Assembly: GCA_949289625.1 (NCBI GenBank)
Contig: CASEPH010000178.1
Coordinates: forward strand, 1-9,724
Direction: 5' to 3'
Source of the DNA: an uncultured Clostridia bacterium
Lineage (GTDB): Bacteria; Bacillota_A; Clostridia; Oscillospirales; Oscillospiraceae
Length of the DNA: 9,724 nucleotides
Each line of letters begins with the position of its first letter. Within the stretch, counting starts at the first letter, position 1. The notes beneath the pieces were generated by a model, which was given only the letters and a program-made list of their open reading frames with translations, did no database searches and had not been told where the DNA came from. The position numbers and the translations under genes were made by a program. Of the stretch, positions 1-6,368 are shown one piece after another.

Positions 1-211
1 TGAAGTGCCAGAGTTGCGAAGGTGTGCCGGAGATCGTGGAATCTGACCTTGGGGAGTCCTACCCGCTTCAGCACCCGGTGAAGTATTCCCCCCTCTGTCA
101 ATTATCACTCCTGCGCGCAGCAGATCTATCTCCCATATTCCTTCCCCATACATATATGACCGCGCCCCTTTCCCCCTCACCCTTTGCACAGAAGCCTCCT
201 TTACGCAGATC
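1..211. other. Intergenic stretch with no recognised gene
   Basis: I see no gene here. One + strand frame stays open from the window edge to about 269 and includes a CxxC pair near its start. However, it has no ribosome binding site, resembles no family I know, and runs straight through the regulatory region. The stretch from about 145 to 200 is pyrimidine-rich. A short 10-bp palindrome (CTGCGCGCAG) lies at 111-120. The tail of an upstream gene cannot be excluded, because the window begins here. Confidence 0.5.
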
Positions 212-262
212 TTTCACGAACGAAAAATCTTTCGCTTTTACGAAAATCGTTTCGGATCGAAA
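212..262. promoter_or_regulatory. Array of TTTCG/CGAAA half-sites, probable operator cluster
   Basis: Alternating half-sites are visible: TTTCA at 212, CGAAA at 221, TTTCG at 230, CGAAA at 241, TTTCG at 250 and CGAAA at 258. Two full copies of CGAAA-N4-TTTCG (221-234 and 241-254) start exactly 20 bp apart, about two helical turns, so dimers would sit on the same face of the DNA. A third pair in the opposite arrangement (TTTCG-GAT-CGAAA, 250-262) shares a half-site with the second. The 14-bp size and half-site type resemble LacI-family operators, but the usual central CG is missing. The array ends 3 bp before the predicted -35 box, which suits an activator, an upstream repressor site, or a partner of the leader palindrome. 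The LacI-type protein at 4128-5117 is the obvious candidate ligand; this is inference. Confidence 0.5.
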
Positions 263-265
263 TTA

Positions 266-294
266 TTGATATGAGATAACAACATCCGTATTAT
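266..294 (+). promoter_or_regulatory. Sigma-A promoter of the ABC importer operon
   Basis: The -35 box TTGATA (266-271, 5 of 6 consensus) and the -10 box TATTAT (289-294, 5 of 6) are separated by exactly 17 bp. This predicts a transcription start near 301, giving a leader of about 45 nt before the ATPase gene. The half-site array lies immediately upstream and a perfect palindrome lies just downstream of the start, so the promoter is bracketed by likely regulator sites. Confidence 0.65.
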
Positions 295-308
295 GGAGTT
301 GTAGAAAA

Positions 309-325
309 TGTCAATAATATTGACA
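309..325. promoter_or_regulatory. Perfect 17-bp palindrome, probable repressor operator
   Basis: TGTCAATAATATTGACA is a perfect 8-1-8 inverted repeat. It would occupy about +9 to +25 of the predicted transcript and ends 3 bp before the AGGGGG ribosome binding site (329-334) of the ATPase gene. That is a classic place for a repressor to block transcription. The RNA could form an 8-bp, mostly A-U hairpin, but a DNA operator seems more likely. Its half-site (TGTCAATA) is unlike the TTTCG/CGAAA array upstream, which suggests a second regulator. Confidence 0.55.
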
Positions 326-345
326 AATAGGGGGCGTGATTAGGC

Positions 346-1839
346 ATGTCTGACGATATTCTCCGGTTTGAAAATGTCTCCAAAACTTTTCCCGGTGTTA
401 AGGCACTCAAAGATGTGTCGTTTACCATCCGTAGGGGCGACGTCCATGTTTTGCTGGGAGAGAATGGAGCGGGAAAGTCCACGCTGATTAAAATTCTAAC
501 AGGTGTTTACCAGGCGGACGAGGGAGGCGCAATTTATCTCAACAACACGCCGGTAAAGATCCACGACACGTTACAGTCCAGAAGTCTAGGGATTGGAACC
601 GTGTTTCAGGAAAACAGCCTAATTCCTCATTTAAATGTGGCGGAAAATGTGTTCCTCACAAGAGAACTACGAAGTAAGAGTGGTGCCGTGGACTGGAACC
701 GAACGTATCAGGAGTGTGAGCGGTGGATTCGAGAGTTAGGCGTAGATCATATCAACCCCCGCACCCAGGTGCGTAGGCTGTCTGTCGCCGACCAACAGAT
801 CGTGGAGATTGTCAAGGTGTTTTCCCAAAACCCCTCAATTGTCATATTGGATGAGCCGACTTCGGCTCTTTCGGACAATGAGATCGACAATCTTTTCCGC
901 ATCATCGAAACCCTGAAGGCCAAGGGTGTGACCTTCATCTATGTATCGCACCGGATGGAGGAAATCAAGCGAATCGGAGATCGAGCCACGATTTTCCGGG
1001 ATGGTGCGGTGACAGGTGAAATTGAAGATTGCAAGACGGCTGATATGGACCAAGTCATCAATATGATTGTCGGCCGGACGTTAGAGGAAAAATTCCCCCA
1101 CAGGGAATCCCACATAGGGGATGTCCTTTTGGATGTCCGCGATTTGCAGGTTCCCAATACCATCTATGATATTTCCTTCCAGGTGCGGAAGGGAGAGGTG
1201 CTGGGATTTTCCGGCTTGGTGGGGTCCGGGAGAACCTCGACGGCAAAAGCCATTGTGGGGGCAATCCAACGGACTGCCGGCGAGATATGGATCGGCGGAG
1301 AAAAGGTGAAAATTACAAGCCCGTCTGAAGCAATCGAGCACGGAATCGGCTATTTACCTGAAGACCGAAAGACGGAGGGGCTGATTCTATCCAAGTCTGT
1401 GAAAGAGAACATTTCCCTGCCATCTCTCCTGAAAAAGTTCCGCAGAGGTATTGTCCTGGACGGAAGGAAGGAGCGGGCAGCGGCCGAGGAGTACCGTGAA
1501 AAGCTGCGGATCAAAACGCCAAGCATCAATCGATTGGTCAATTTTTTGAGCGGTGGCAATCAGCAAAAAGTGGTTTTTGCAAAGTGGCTCTGTTCGGAAG
1601 CCAATATCTACATCTTTGACGAGCCGACAAGAGGCATAGATGTAGGCGCCAAGAGCGAGATCTATCAAATTATCAACGACTTAGTCTCCCAAGGGGCTGC
1701 CGTCATTGTGATTTCATCTGAACTGCCGGAGATACTAGGAATCTGCGACCGCATCATTGTCATGCGGGATGGACGAATTACAGCCGATCTTGACCGGGCA
1801 GACGCAACACAGGAGCTCATCATGAGCTATTCTATTTGA
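346..1839 (+). CDS. CUT2-family sugar ABC transporter, fused double ATPase (RbsA/MglA type)
   Basis: This cytoplasmic subunit powers uptake of a monosaccharide-like solute. The 497 residues match the usual length of the tandem-domain ATPases of the ribose/galactose importer family. Domain 1 has a Walker A motif GENGAGKST (38-46), a Q-loop glutamine at 88, the sugar-type signature LSVADQQ (145-151), Walker B ILDEP with D169 and E170, and the H-loop SHR (201-203). Domain 2 has the degenerate P-loop GLVGSGRT (290-297), a full LSGGNQQKV signature (401-409), Walker B FDEPTRGID (424-432), and SSE in place of the H-loop histidine. This asymmetry is normal in the family: one site hydrolyses ATP and the other does not. 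The ATG start follows AGGGGG at 329-334, a rather long 11-nt spacing. It is the first gene of a three-gene importer operon, with the permease starting 17 bp after its stop. The substrate cannot be told from this subunit. Confidence 0.96.
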   Translation: MSDDILRFENVSKTFPGVKALKDVSFTIRRGDVHVLLGENGAGKSTLIKILTGVYQADEGGAIYLNNTPVKIHDTLQSRSLGIGTVFQENSLIPHLNVAENVFLTRELRSKSGAVDWNRTYQECERWIRELGVDHINPRTQVRRLSVADQQIVEIVKVFSQNPSIVILDEPTSALSDNEIDNLFRIIETLKAKGVTFIYVSHRMEEIKRIGDRATIFRDGAVTGEIEDCKTADMDQVINMIVGRTLEEKFPHRESHIGDVLLDVRDLQVPNTIYDISFQVRKGEVLGFSGLVGSGRTSTAKAIVGAIQRTAGEIWIGGEKVKITSPSEAIEHGIGYLPEDRKTEGLILSKSVKENISLPSLLKKFRRGIVLDGRKERAAAEEYREKLRIKTPSINRLVNFLSGGNQQKVVFAKWLCSEANIYIFDEPTRGIDVGAKSEIYQIINDLVSQGAAVIVISSELPEILGICDRIIVMRDGRITADLDRADATQELIMSYSI

Positions 1840-1856
1840 AAAGGGGGAGCTGCGCT

Positions 1857-2849
1857 ATGAACGAGAAAAAAGGAGCGCCCGATGCAAAATTGACAAAGCA
1901 CCGCAGATTTCATCTGAATTATCCCTGGTTATCAGCGGCAGTTCCGCTGGTGGTACTGGTAGTGGGGCTTTCCATTGCGCATCCTCGCTTTCTGACGCAG
2001 AGCAATGTGACCAGCATTCTGTTGCAGGCGGCAGTTTACGTCATTATGGCACTGGGGATGTCTTTTGTCCTCATGACCGGAGGTATTGATTTGAGCCAGG
2101 GTTCGTTGCTGGCTCTTGTGGGAGTTGTGGCAGCAGATCTGTTGCAGCGGACAAACTCGATTCCGTTGGCTATTATCGCCAGCATTTTGGTAGGAGCCGC
2201 AGTAGGCGCCGCGAATGGCCTTGTGGTGTCCTGCCTGAAGATCCCGCCATTCATCATGACGCTGAGCACCATGTATCTATGCCGGGGCTTGACGCTTGTC
2301 ATCACGCAGGCCACGCCGATTACCGTTCAGAATACATCGTTCAAATGGATCGGCGGCGGCAGTGTCCTGGGCATCCCGGTCCCTGTGATAATCTTTCTGA
2401 TTGCTGCGGCTGTTGGACAGTTCATTTTGTCTTACACGGCCACAGGCCGGTACATTTTGGCGGTAGGTTCCAATCGGGAGGCGGCACGGCTCTCCGGCGT
2501 TAAGACCCGTTGGAATGAGTGCAAAGTTTACATCATCTCCGGCGTCATGGTAGCGATTGCGGGGATTGTGTATGTCGCTCGACTGGGAGCTGCTCAGGCC
2601 ACTGCCGGTGAGACTTACGAAATGGAGGCGGTGGCGGCATCCGTGCTGGGCGGCACCTCCGTACTGGGCGGTGAAGGCGGTATCATTGGAACGGTCATGG
2701 GCGCCATTGTGGTGGCCATCATCCGCAACGCCATCGTACTGCTGAACGTGTCGACATATTATCAGCAGATGATCACCGGAGCCGTAATTCTTGTGGCAGT
2801 GATCATCGACGTCCAGCGCAAGGCCCGTGTTGCAAAGCAGGTCGATTGA
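1857..2849 (+). CDS. CUT2-family sugar ABC transporter permease (RbsC type)
   Basis: This integral membrane subunit forms the import channel with the ATPase upstream. From the ATG at 1857 it has 330 residues, normal for the family. An in-frame TTG at 1836 overlaps the previous gene, but AAGGGGGA at 1840-1847 lies right in front of 1857, so I chose the ATG. Visible features are a polar N-terminus, then a hydrophobic helix at about 24-41, the family motif GMSFVLMTGGIDLSQGS (67-83), and the TGRYILAVGSNREAARLSG segment (196-214), the likely cytoplasmic contact with the ATPase. The glycine-rich block AVAASVLGGTSVLGGEGG (258-275) and the C-terminal VSTYYQQMITGAVIL segment (298-312) are also typical. 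About eight to ten hydrophobic segments can be counted by eye. The binding-protein gene follows after a 65-bp gap that contains a hairpin. Confidence 0.95.
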   Translation: MNEKKGAPDAKLTKHRRFHLNYPWLSAAVPLVVLVVGLSIAHPRFLTQSNVTSILLQAAVYVIMALGMSFVLMTGGIDLSQGSLLALVGVVAADLLQRTNSIPLAIIASILVGAAVGAANGLVVSCLKIPPFIMTLSTMYLCRGLTLVITQATPITVQNTSFKWIGGGSVLGIPVPVIIFLIAAAVGQFILSYTATGRYILAVGSNREAARLSGVKTRWNECKVYIISGVMVAIAGIVYVARLGAAQATAGETYEMEAVAASVLGGTSVLGGEGGIIGTVMGAIVVAIIRNAIVLLNVSTYYQQMITGAVILVAVIIDVQRKARVAKQVD

Positions 2850-2866
2850 CGGCCGGTTTCAGTAGC

Positions 2867-2890
2867 CTCAAAGGCGGAAAACGCCTTGAG
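2867..2890 (+). promoter_or_regulatory. Intercistronic hairpin before the binding-protein gene
   Basis: CTCAAAGGCG (2867-2876) pairs with CGCCTTGAG (2882-2890) around a GAAAA loop, giving a 9-bp stem with one bulged A. No T-run follows, so it does not look like a terminator. It sits just before the AGGAGG ribosome binding site (2901-2906) of the binding-protein gene. Hairpins in this place in transport operons often act as processing or stability elements that raise expression of the binding protein; here that role is inferred. Confidence 0.5.
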
Positions 2891-2914
2891 ATAAAAAAGA
2901 AGGAGGATCTCAAA

Positions 2915-3913
2915 ATGAAAAAGTGTTTTGCTCTGCTCCTGACGCTCGTACTGTGTCTCGCGCTTGCTTCCTGCGGTGGTGATACATCCACCCCGGATGG
3001 ACAGGCCTCCAATGATTCCGCTGCGGCGGAAGACAACTCCGGAACAAAAACCCTGACATTTGCACTGCTTCCCAAAACCCTTTCCAATCCCTATTTTGTA
3101 GCTATGCAGGAATTTGCGGAAGAGGCTGCAGCAGCCCTATCCAACGACGAGTACACAGTGGAGATTGTCTGCTCTGCTCCCCCCTCCGAAGATGGTGTCA
3201 ATGAACAGATTACCATGTTTGAGTCCTATCTGGAGAGTGGTGTCGACGGTGTGCTCATTGTGCCTTGTGGAACGGCCGAGGTTGTGGACACCATTAAAAA
3301 AGCAAACGAGAGAAACGTTCCGGTTATCTGCCTGGACACCGATGCGGATGAAGGCGCGGAGGTTGCGGCCTTTATTGGTACCAACAACTATGACGGTGGT
3401 TATCTCGCCGGTGAATGGACCGCTGAAAATATTGATGGACAGGTGGCGGTCATCACTGGAACACTGGGCAATCAGTGCCATACGGACCGCACCAACGGCT
3501 ATATGGATGCCCTCAGTGGTGCCAGCAACATTGAACTGGTAGGCGACGTGCAACCCTGCAACGGCGACCAGGGAACTGCTATGGGCATTGCGGAGAATCT
3601 GCTCACGGCATATCCCGATTTGAAATGCATCTATGTTACCAGTGATACCGGCGCTATGGGCGCTGCTACTGCCGTGCAGGCATCCGGTCGTGATGTCAAG
3701 GTCATTGGATTTGACGGCTCTCCCAACGGTGCTCAGTCCATCCTGGACGGCGGCATGACGGCAACTGTGGCGCAGACGCCCGGCGTCATGGCACAAGAGG
3801 GTGTGAATGCCCTGTACGAACTCCTGGTCAATGGCGTGGAGCCCGAAGACTTGTATACGCCCTGCACAATGGTCACCGCCGACAACGCCAGCGAGTATCT
3901 GGAGTGGCATTGA
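2915..3913 (+). CDS. Sugar-binding lipoprotein of the ABC importer (RbsB-like, Peripla_BP_4)
   Basis: This is the extracellular receptor that captures the sugar and delivers it to the permease. I chose the ATG at 2915 because AGGAGG (2901-2906) lies 8 nt upstream and a clean lipoprotein signal begins there: MKK, a hydrophobic core, then LASC with the lipid-bearing Cys20. An upstream in-frame start at 2846 would spoil this signal. The mature part opens with a Ser/Ala/Asp-rich linker (about 21-44) and then the type I binding-protein fold. Ligand-cleft segments typical of ribose-type proteins are SNPYFVAMQEF (57-67), CLDTDADEG (139-147), GTNNYDGGYLAGEW (155-168), CHTDRTNGY (188-196) and GFDGSPNGAQSILDGG (265-280). 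The cleft contains several Asp, Asn and Arg residues, consistent with a polyhydroxyl ligand. At 332 residues it is of usual size. It is the last gene of the importer operon and is followed by two hairpins. Confidence 0.95.
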   Translation: MKKCFALLLTLVLCLALASCGGDTSTPDGQASNDSAAAEDNSGTKTLTFALLPKTLSNPYFVAMQEFAEEAAAALSNDEYTVEIVCSAPPSEDGVNEQITMFESYLESGVDGVLIVPCGTAEVVDTIKKANERNVPVICLDTDADEGAEVAAFIGTNNYDGGYLAGEWTAENIDGQVAVITGTLGNQCHTDRTNGYMDALSGASNIELVGDVQPCNGDQGTAMGIAENLLTAYPDLKCIYVTSDTGAMGAATAVQASGRDVKVIGFDGSPNGAQSILDGGMTATVAQTPGVMAQEGVNALYELLVNGVEPEDLYTPCTMVTADNASEYLEWH

Positions 3914-3923
3914 TCTTGCATTC

Positions 3924-3943
3924 ATGTCGCGGAAACGAGACAT
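3924..3943. other. 20-nt inverted repeat with a GAAA loop after the binding-protein gene
   Basis: ATGTCGCG and CGAGACAT pair around GAAA, with one internal G-A mismatch. CG-GAAA-CG would form a stable GNRA tetraloop in RNA. It begins 11 nt after the stop codon and just precedes the stronger GC hairpin, so it may protect the 3' end of the importer mRNA. It is short and could be incidental. Confidence 0.35.
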
Positions 3944-3948
3944 CTGAA

Positions 3949-3990
3949 ATACGGGGGGCTGGAGCCCCAGCCCCCCTCCGTATACGATTT
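3949..3990 (+). terminator. Probable rho-independent terminator of the importer operon
   Basis: GGGGGGCTGG (3953-3962) pairs perfectly with CCAGCCCCCC (3967-3976) around the loop AGCC. An alternative register pairs ATACGG (3949-3954) with CCGTAT and extends the stem with a small bulge. A short T-run (3987-3991) follows some 10 nt later, so the U-tract is weak and displaced. Its position between the binding-protein gene and a promoter-led regulator gene supports a terminator. Some read-through into the regulator is possible. Confidence 0.6.
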
Positions 3991-4016
3991 TGACATAGCC
4001 GCCCGGTCATAACAGC

Positions 4017-4045
4017 TTGCTATCCAGCGACTGCCTGCCTATACT
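4017..4045 (+). promoter_or_regulatory. Promoter of the LacI-type regulator gene
   Basis: TTGCTA (4017-4022, 4 of 6) and TATACT (4040-4045, 5 of 6) are spaced by exactly 17 bp. The predicted start is near 4052, leaving a leader of about 75 nt that carries an inverted repeat. A better -35 hexamer, TTGACA, lies at 3990-3995 but has no matching -10 box at the right distance. Confidence 0.5.
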
Positions 4046-4050
4046 CCTAA

Positions 4051-4089
4051 ATATATGTGCACAGAAATCCGAAACACACATATATCGGA
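4051..4089. promoter_or_regulatory. Inverted repeat in the leader of the regulator gene, possible autoregulatory operator
   Basis: ATATATGTG (4051-4059) has its exact complement CACATATAT at 4077-4085. A second pair, TCCGA (4068-4072) and TCGGA (4085-4089), interleaves with it, and TGTGCACA (4056-4063) is itself a perfect palindrome. The block sits at the predicted transcription start of the regulator gene. LacI-family genes are often autoregulated, so an operator is a fair reading. A structured RNA leader is the alternative. Confidence 0.4.
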
Positions 4090-4127
4090 ATTTTATTAAG
4101 TTGATGGGTTTGCTAAAGGAGGCTGCT

Positions 4128-5117
4128 GTGGCAAAGCGAATTACGTTGAAAGAGATTGCTGCATTAACTGGAACATCGGTGTCAACGGTTTCCAAAGCGC
4201 TGAATCAGAGTACGGAAATCTCAGAGGGAAAGCGGAGACAGATCATTGAAGTGGCACGGGCGTTGCACTATCCATTTGAACGCCTGGAAAGAGTCCTGCC
4301 AGAAAATCGGGAGCGAATGGTTGGATTTCTCGTGCCGGATGTCTCCAACCCCTATTTCGCGCGATTGTGGCGCGGCGTGGAAGATATTGCCCGCAGCCAT
4401 GACTATTCTGTAGTCGCCTGCCACACCGGAGAGGATCCGGAGCTAGAGATTGAGCAGATCAACCGGATTCAACGGTTGGACGTGGCGGGCCTTCTATCTG
4501 TGCCTATCCGGGAGGAAAACTATCAGCGGCTAAGACTCCCGCTTGTGCTCCTCTCCCGGTGCAGCGTTGCTTGCGAGTCCTTCAGCTATGTGGTAAACAA
4601 CGATTTTCGGGGTGCCTATTTAGCCGCAAAGTATTTTTTGGATCAAGGCAAAACCAACGTATTTTTCCTCAGCGGGCCAGAGGAAATTTCTGTGGCAACA
4701 AATCGGACCCAGGGGATTCTGGCGGCATTCCGTGAGCGGGATCTGCCATTTCCAAAGTCCCACATTTACTACAACAATCTAAAATTCAAAGATGGACATC
4801 GTACGCTGGAGAAGATCTTAAGGGCAAACCGGCCGCCATTGGGCGTATTTTGCTCGTCTGATATTGTCGCCATCGGCGTATTGAACATGGCGCGCTCCGG
4901 AGGATATAAAATCCCGGAGGAAATCAGTATCGTCGGCTACGATGACATTGAAAATGATCAATATTTGGACTATCCGCTGACCACAATTGCCCAGGCGGAT
5001 TATCAAATTGGATCTCACGGAATGAAAACGCTTTTGGAAATTATCTCCGAAAAAGAGCCCTACCGGCAAGTGCGGCAGATCGTGTTTGAACCGGAGATTG
5101 TGGTCAGAAAGACATAA
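4128..5117 (+). CDS. LacI/GalR-family transcriptional regulator
   Basis: This is a DNA-binding regulator, most likely sensing the imported sugar or a derivative and controlling this locus. The GTG at 4128 is chosen because AAAGGAGG (4115-4122) lies 5 nt upstream and the LacI helix-turn-helix starts at once. This gives 329 residues, the family norm. The HTH is TLKEIAALTGTSVSTVSKAL (6-25). The usual hinge pattern GYRPN..A..L reads HYPFERLERVL here, so the canonical hinge Asn and Ala are replaced by Glu while the Leu is kept. The sensor core is a periplasmic-binding-protein fold: VGFLVPDVSNPYFARLWRG (65-83), FCSSDIVAIGVLNM (241-254), ISIVGYDDIE (266-275) and the C-terminal PLTTIAQ (283-289). The gene has its own promoter and lies between the importer and the dehydrogenases, with only 47 bp to the next start and no clear promoter there, so it probably heads the enzyme transcript. 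Repressor or activator mode cannot be told. Confidence 0.93.
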   Translation: MAKRITLKEIAALTGTSVSTVSKALNQSTEISEGKRRQIIEVARALHYPFERLERVLPENRERMVGFLVPDVSNPYFARLWRGVEDIARSHDYSVVACHTGEDPELEIEQINRIQRLDVAGLLSVPIREENYQRLRLPLVLLSRCSVACESFSYVVNNDFRGAYLAAKYFLDQGKTNVFFLSGPEEISVATNRTQGILAAFRERDLPFPKSHIYYNNLKFKDGHRTLEKILRANRPPLGVFCSSDIVAIGVLNMARSGGYKIPEEISIVGYDDIENDQYLDYPLTTIAQADYQIGSHGMKTLLEIISEKEPYRQVRQIVFEPEIVVRKT

Positions 5118-5164
5118 AACATATCCAATGGGCCACGGGCCCGGAATGATAAGGAGGAATTGCC

Positions 5165-6331
5165 ATGGACAGGAAATTGAAAGCCGCCGTGACGGTGGGG
5201 CCAGGCCATATCGAGATTCAGGAGTTTGAAATGCCGACCCTGGGAAAGGGCGCCGCGATCTGCAAGGTTCTGATGGCTGGTGTGTGCGGCACGGACAAGC
5301 ACACCTACAGCGGTGAAACGGTACAGTATAAGGGAACGCCTGATGAATTCACCATTCCGTTCCCCATCATTCAGGGCCACGAGCTTGTAATGGAAATTGT
5401 GGCCATTGATGAAGAAGGGGCACGAAATCTCTCTTATGACGGCGATGAACTGAAAGTGGGAGACCGAGTGACGATCTGCCCAGATGTGGTCTGCGGCAAG
5501 TGCTGGTATTGTAAGAATATGCCAAGTTATCCCTGGTGCGAGAAGGCACAGTTCCACTATGGTCACAACCGCTCCTGCAACACGGATAAGCAACTGTACG
5601 GTGGCTTTTCTCAGTATATGTACATCGAGCCGGGCTCCCGGCTTTACAAAGTGCCAGACGGTCTCCCAAATGACCTGGCGTGCTTCACCGAGGTCATGTG
5701 TGTAACTTATACCCTGGAAAAAGCACGGGAATTTAGCGGTTTTTCTCTGGAGGGTTTCAATTTTGGCGATGCGGTTGTCCTGCAAGGCACTGGCCCGTTG
5801 GGCATTGCCCATATTGCAATGGCCCGAATGATGGGCGCCGGCAAGATCATTGCCACGGATATCTCGGATTATAAACTGGACATTGCCAAGGCCTTTGGCG
5901 CTGATGTGGTGATGAACGTGGAGACCACCACGCCCGAAGAGCGGATTGCTCGCATCAAAGCAGAGACGAACGGCCGTGGTGCCGACATTGTGGTGGAATG
6001 CGTCGGCCGTCCGGAGGTATTCCCGGAGGGGCTGAAGTACCTGCGCAAGGCGGGCATGTATCTGGAGCCTGGCAACTTTGTGGACTGCGGCACTGCGAAT
6101 ATCAATGTCCATGAGATCTGCGCCAACAATCTGCGCATTATCGGCATGAATAACCACACCCACACAAAATACAAAACCGTTATGGAGATGATGCTGCGGA
6201 CCAAAGACCAGTTCCCATGGGACCGGCTGTTCAGCCATTGCTATCCCTTGGAAGAGACGGAACAGGCGATCCGGACCAGCATGACAAAAGAGAGCATGAA
6301 GGTCCTAATTAATCCGTGGGCAACAGTCTGA
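5165..6331 (+). CDS. Zinc-dependent medium-chain alcohol/polyol dehydrogenase, copy 1
   Basis: A cytoplasmic NAD(P)-dependent oxidoreductase, expected to oxidise a secondary hydroxyl of a sugar or polyol to a ketone, or the reverse. Catalytic zinc ligands are visible as C41 in GVCGTDKH, H72-E73 in GHE, and probably E176 in FTEVMC. A structural-zinc loop has C110, C113, C116 and C125, with the last gap one residue longer than in horse liver enzyme, and an extra C105 nearby. The Rossmann motif is GTGPLG (208-213), and D232 in IIATDIS predicts NAD rather than NADP. At 388 residues it is longer than the usual 340-350, partly because of an enlarged loop at about 82-97 (DEEGARNLSYDGDELKVGDR). AAGGAGG (5151-5157) lies 7 nt before the ATG. 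It follows the regulator gene closely and is followed 37 bp later by a near-copy. Sorbitol-, threonine- or inosose-type dehydrogenases are possible relatives; the substrate is unknown. Confidence 0.93.
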   Translation: MDRKLKAAVTVGPGHIEIQEFEMPTLGKGAAICKVLMAGVCGTDKHTYSGETVQYKGTPDEFTIPFPIIQGHELVMEIVAIDEEGARNLSYDGDELKVGDRVTICPDVVCGKCWYCKNMPSYPWCEKAQFHYGHNRSCNTDKQLYGGFSQYMYIEPGSRLYKVPDGLPNDLACFTEVMCVTYTLEKAREFSGFSLEGFNFGDAVVLQGTGPLGIAHIAMARMMGAGKIIATDISDYKLDIAKAFGADVVMNVETTTPEERIARIKAETNGRGADIVVECVGRPEVFPEGLKYLRKAGMYLEPGNFVDCGTANINVHEICANNLRIIGMNNHTHTKYKTVMEMMLRTKDQFPWDRLFSHCYPLEETEQAIRTSMTKESMKVLINPWATV

Positions 6332-6368
6332 AAATATGGCTTAGATTTCTGAAAAGGGAGCAGTTCAC

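Noticed and set aside
24..269. 81-codon + strand open frame before the importer
   Set aside because: No ribosome site, proline- and serine-rich low-complexity product, and it runs through the operator array and to the edge of the promoter.
1836..1856. Upstream TTG start for the permease
   Set aside because: It would overlap the end of the ATPase gene and include the ribosome binding site that serves the ATG at 1857.
3137..3943. 268-codon open frame on the - strand opposite the binding-protein gene
   Set aside because: Antisense shadow of a confidently assigned lipoprotein gene, with no start signals of its own.
3990..3995. Consensus TTGACA as -35 of the regulator gene
   Set aside because: No acceptable -10 box at 16-18 bp. 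The TTGCTA/TATACT pair at 4017-4045 fits better.
5060..6238. 392-codon open frame on the - strand opposite dehydrogenase copy 1
   Set aside because: It mirrors the sense gene, has no ribosome binding site and resembles no family. The long open state follows from the codon bias of the sense strand.
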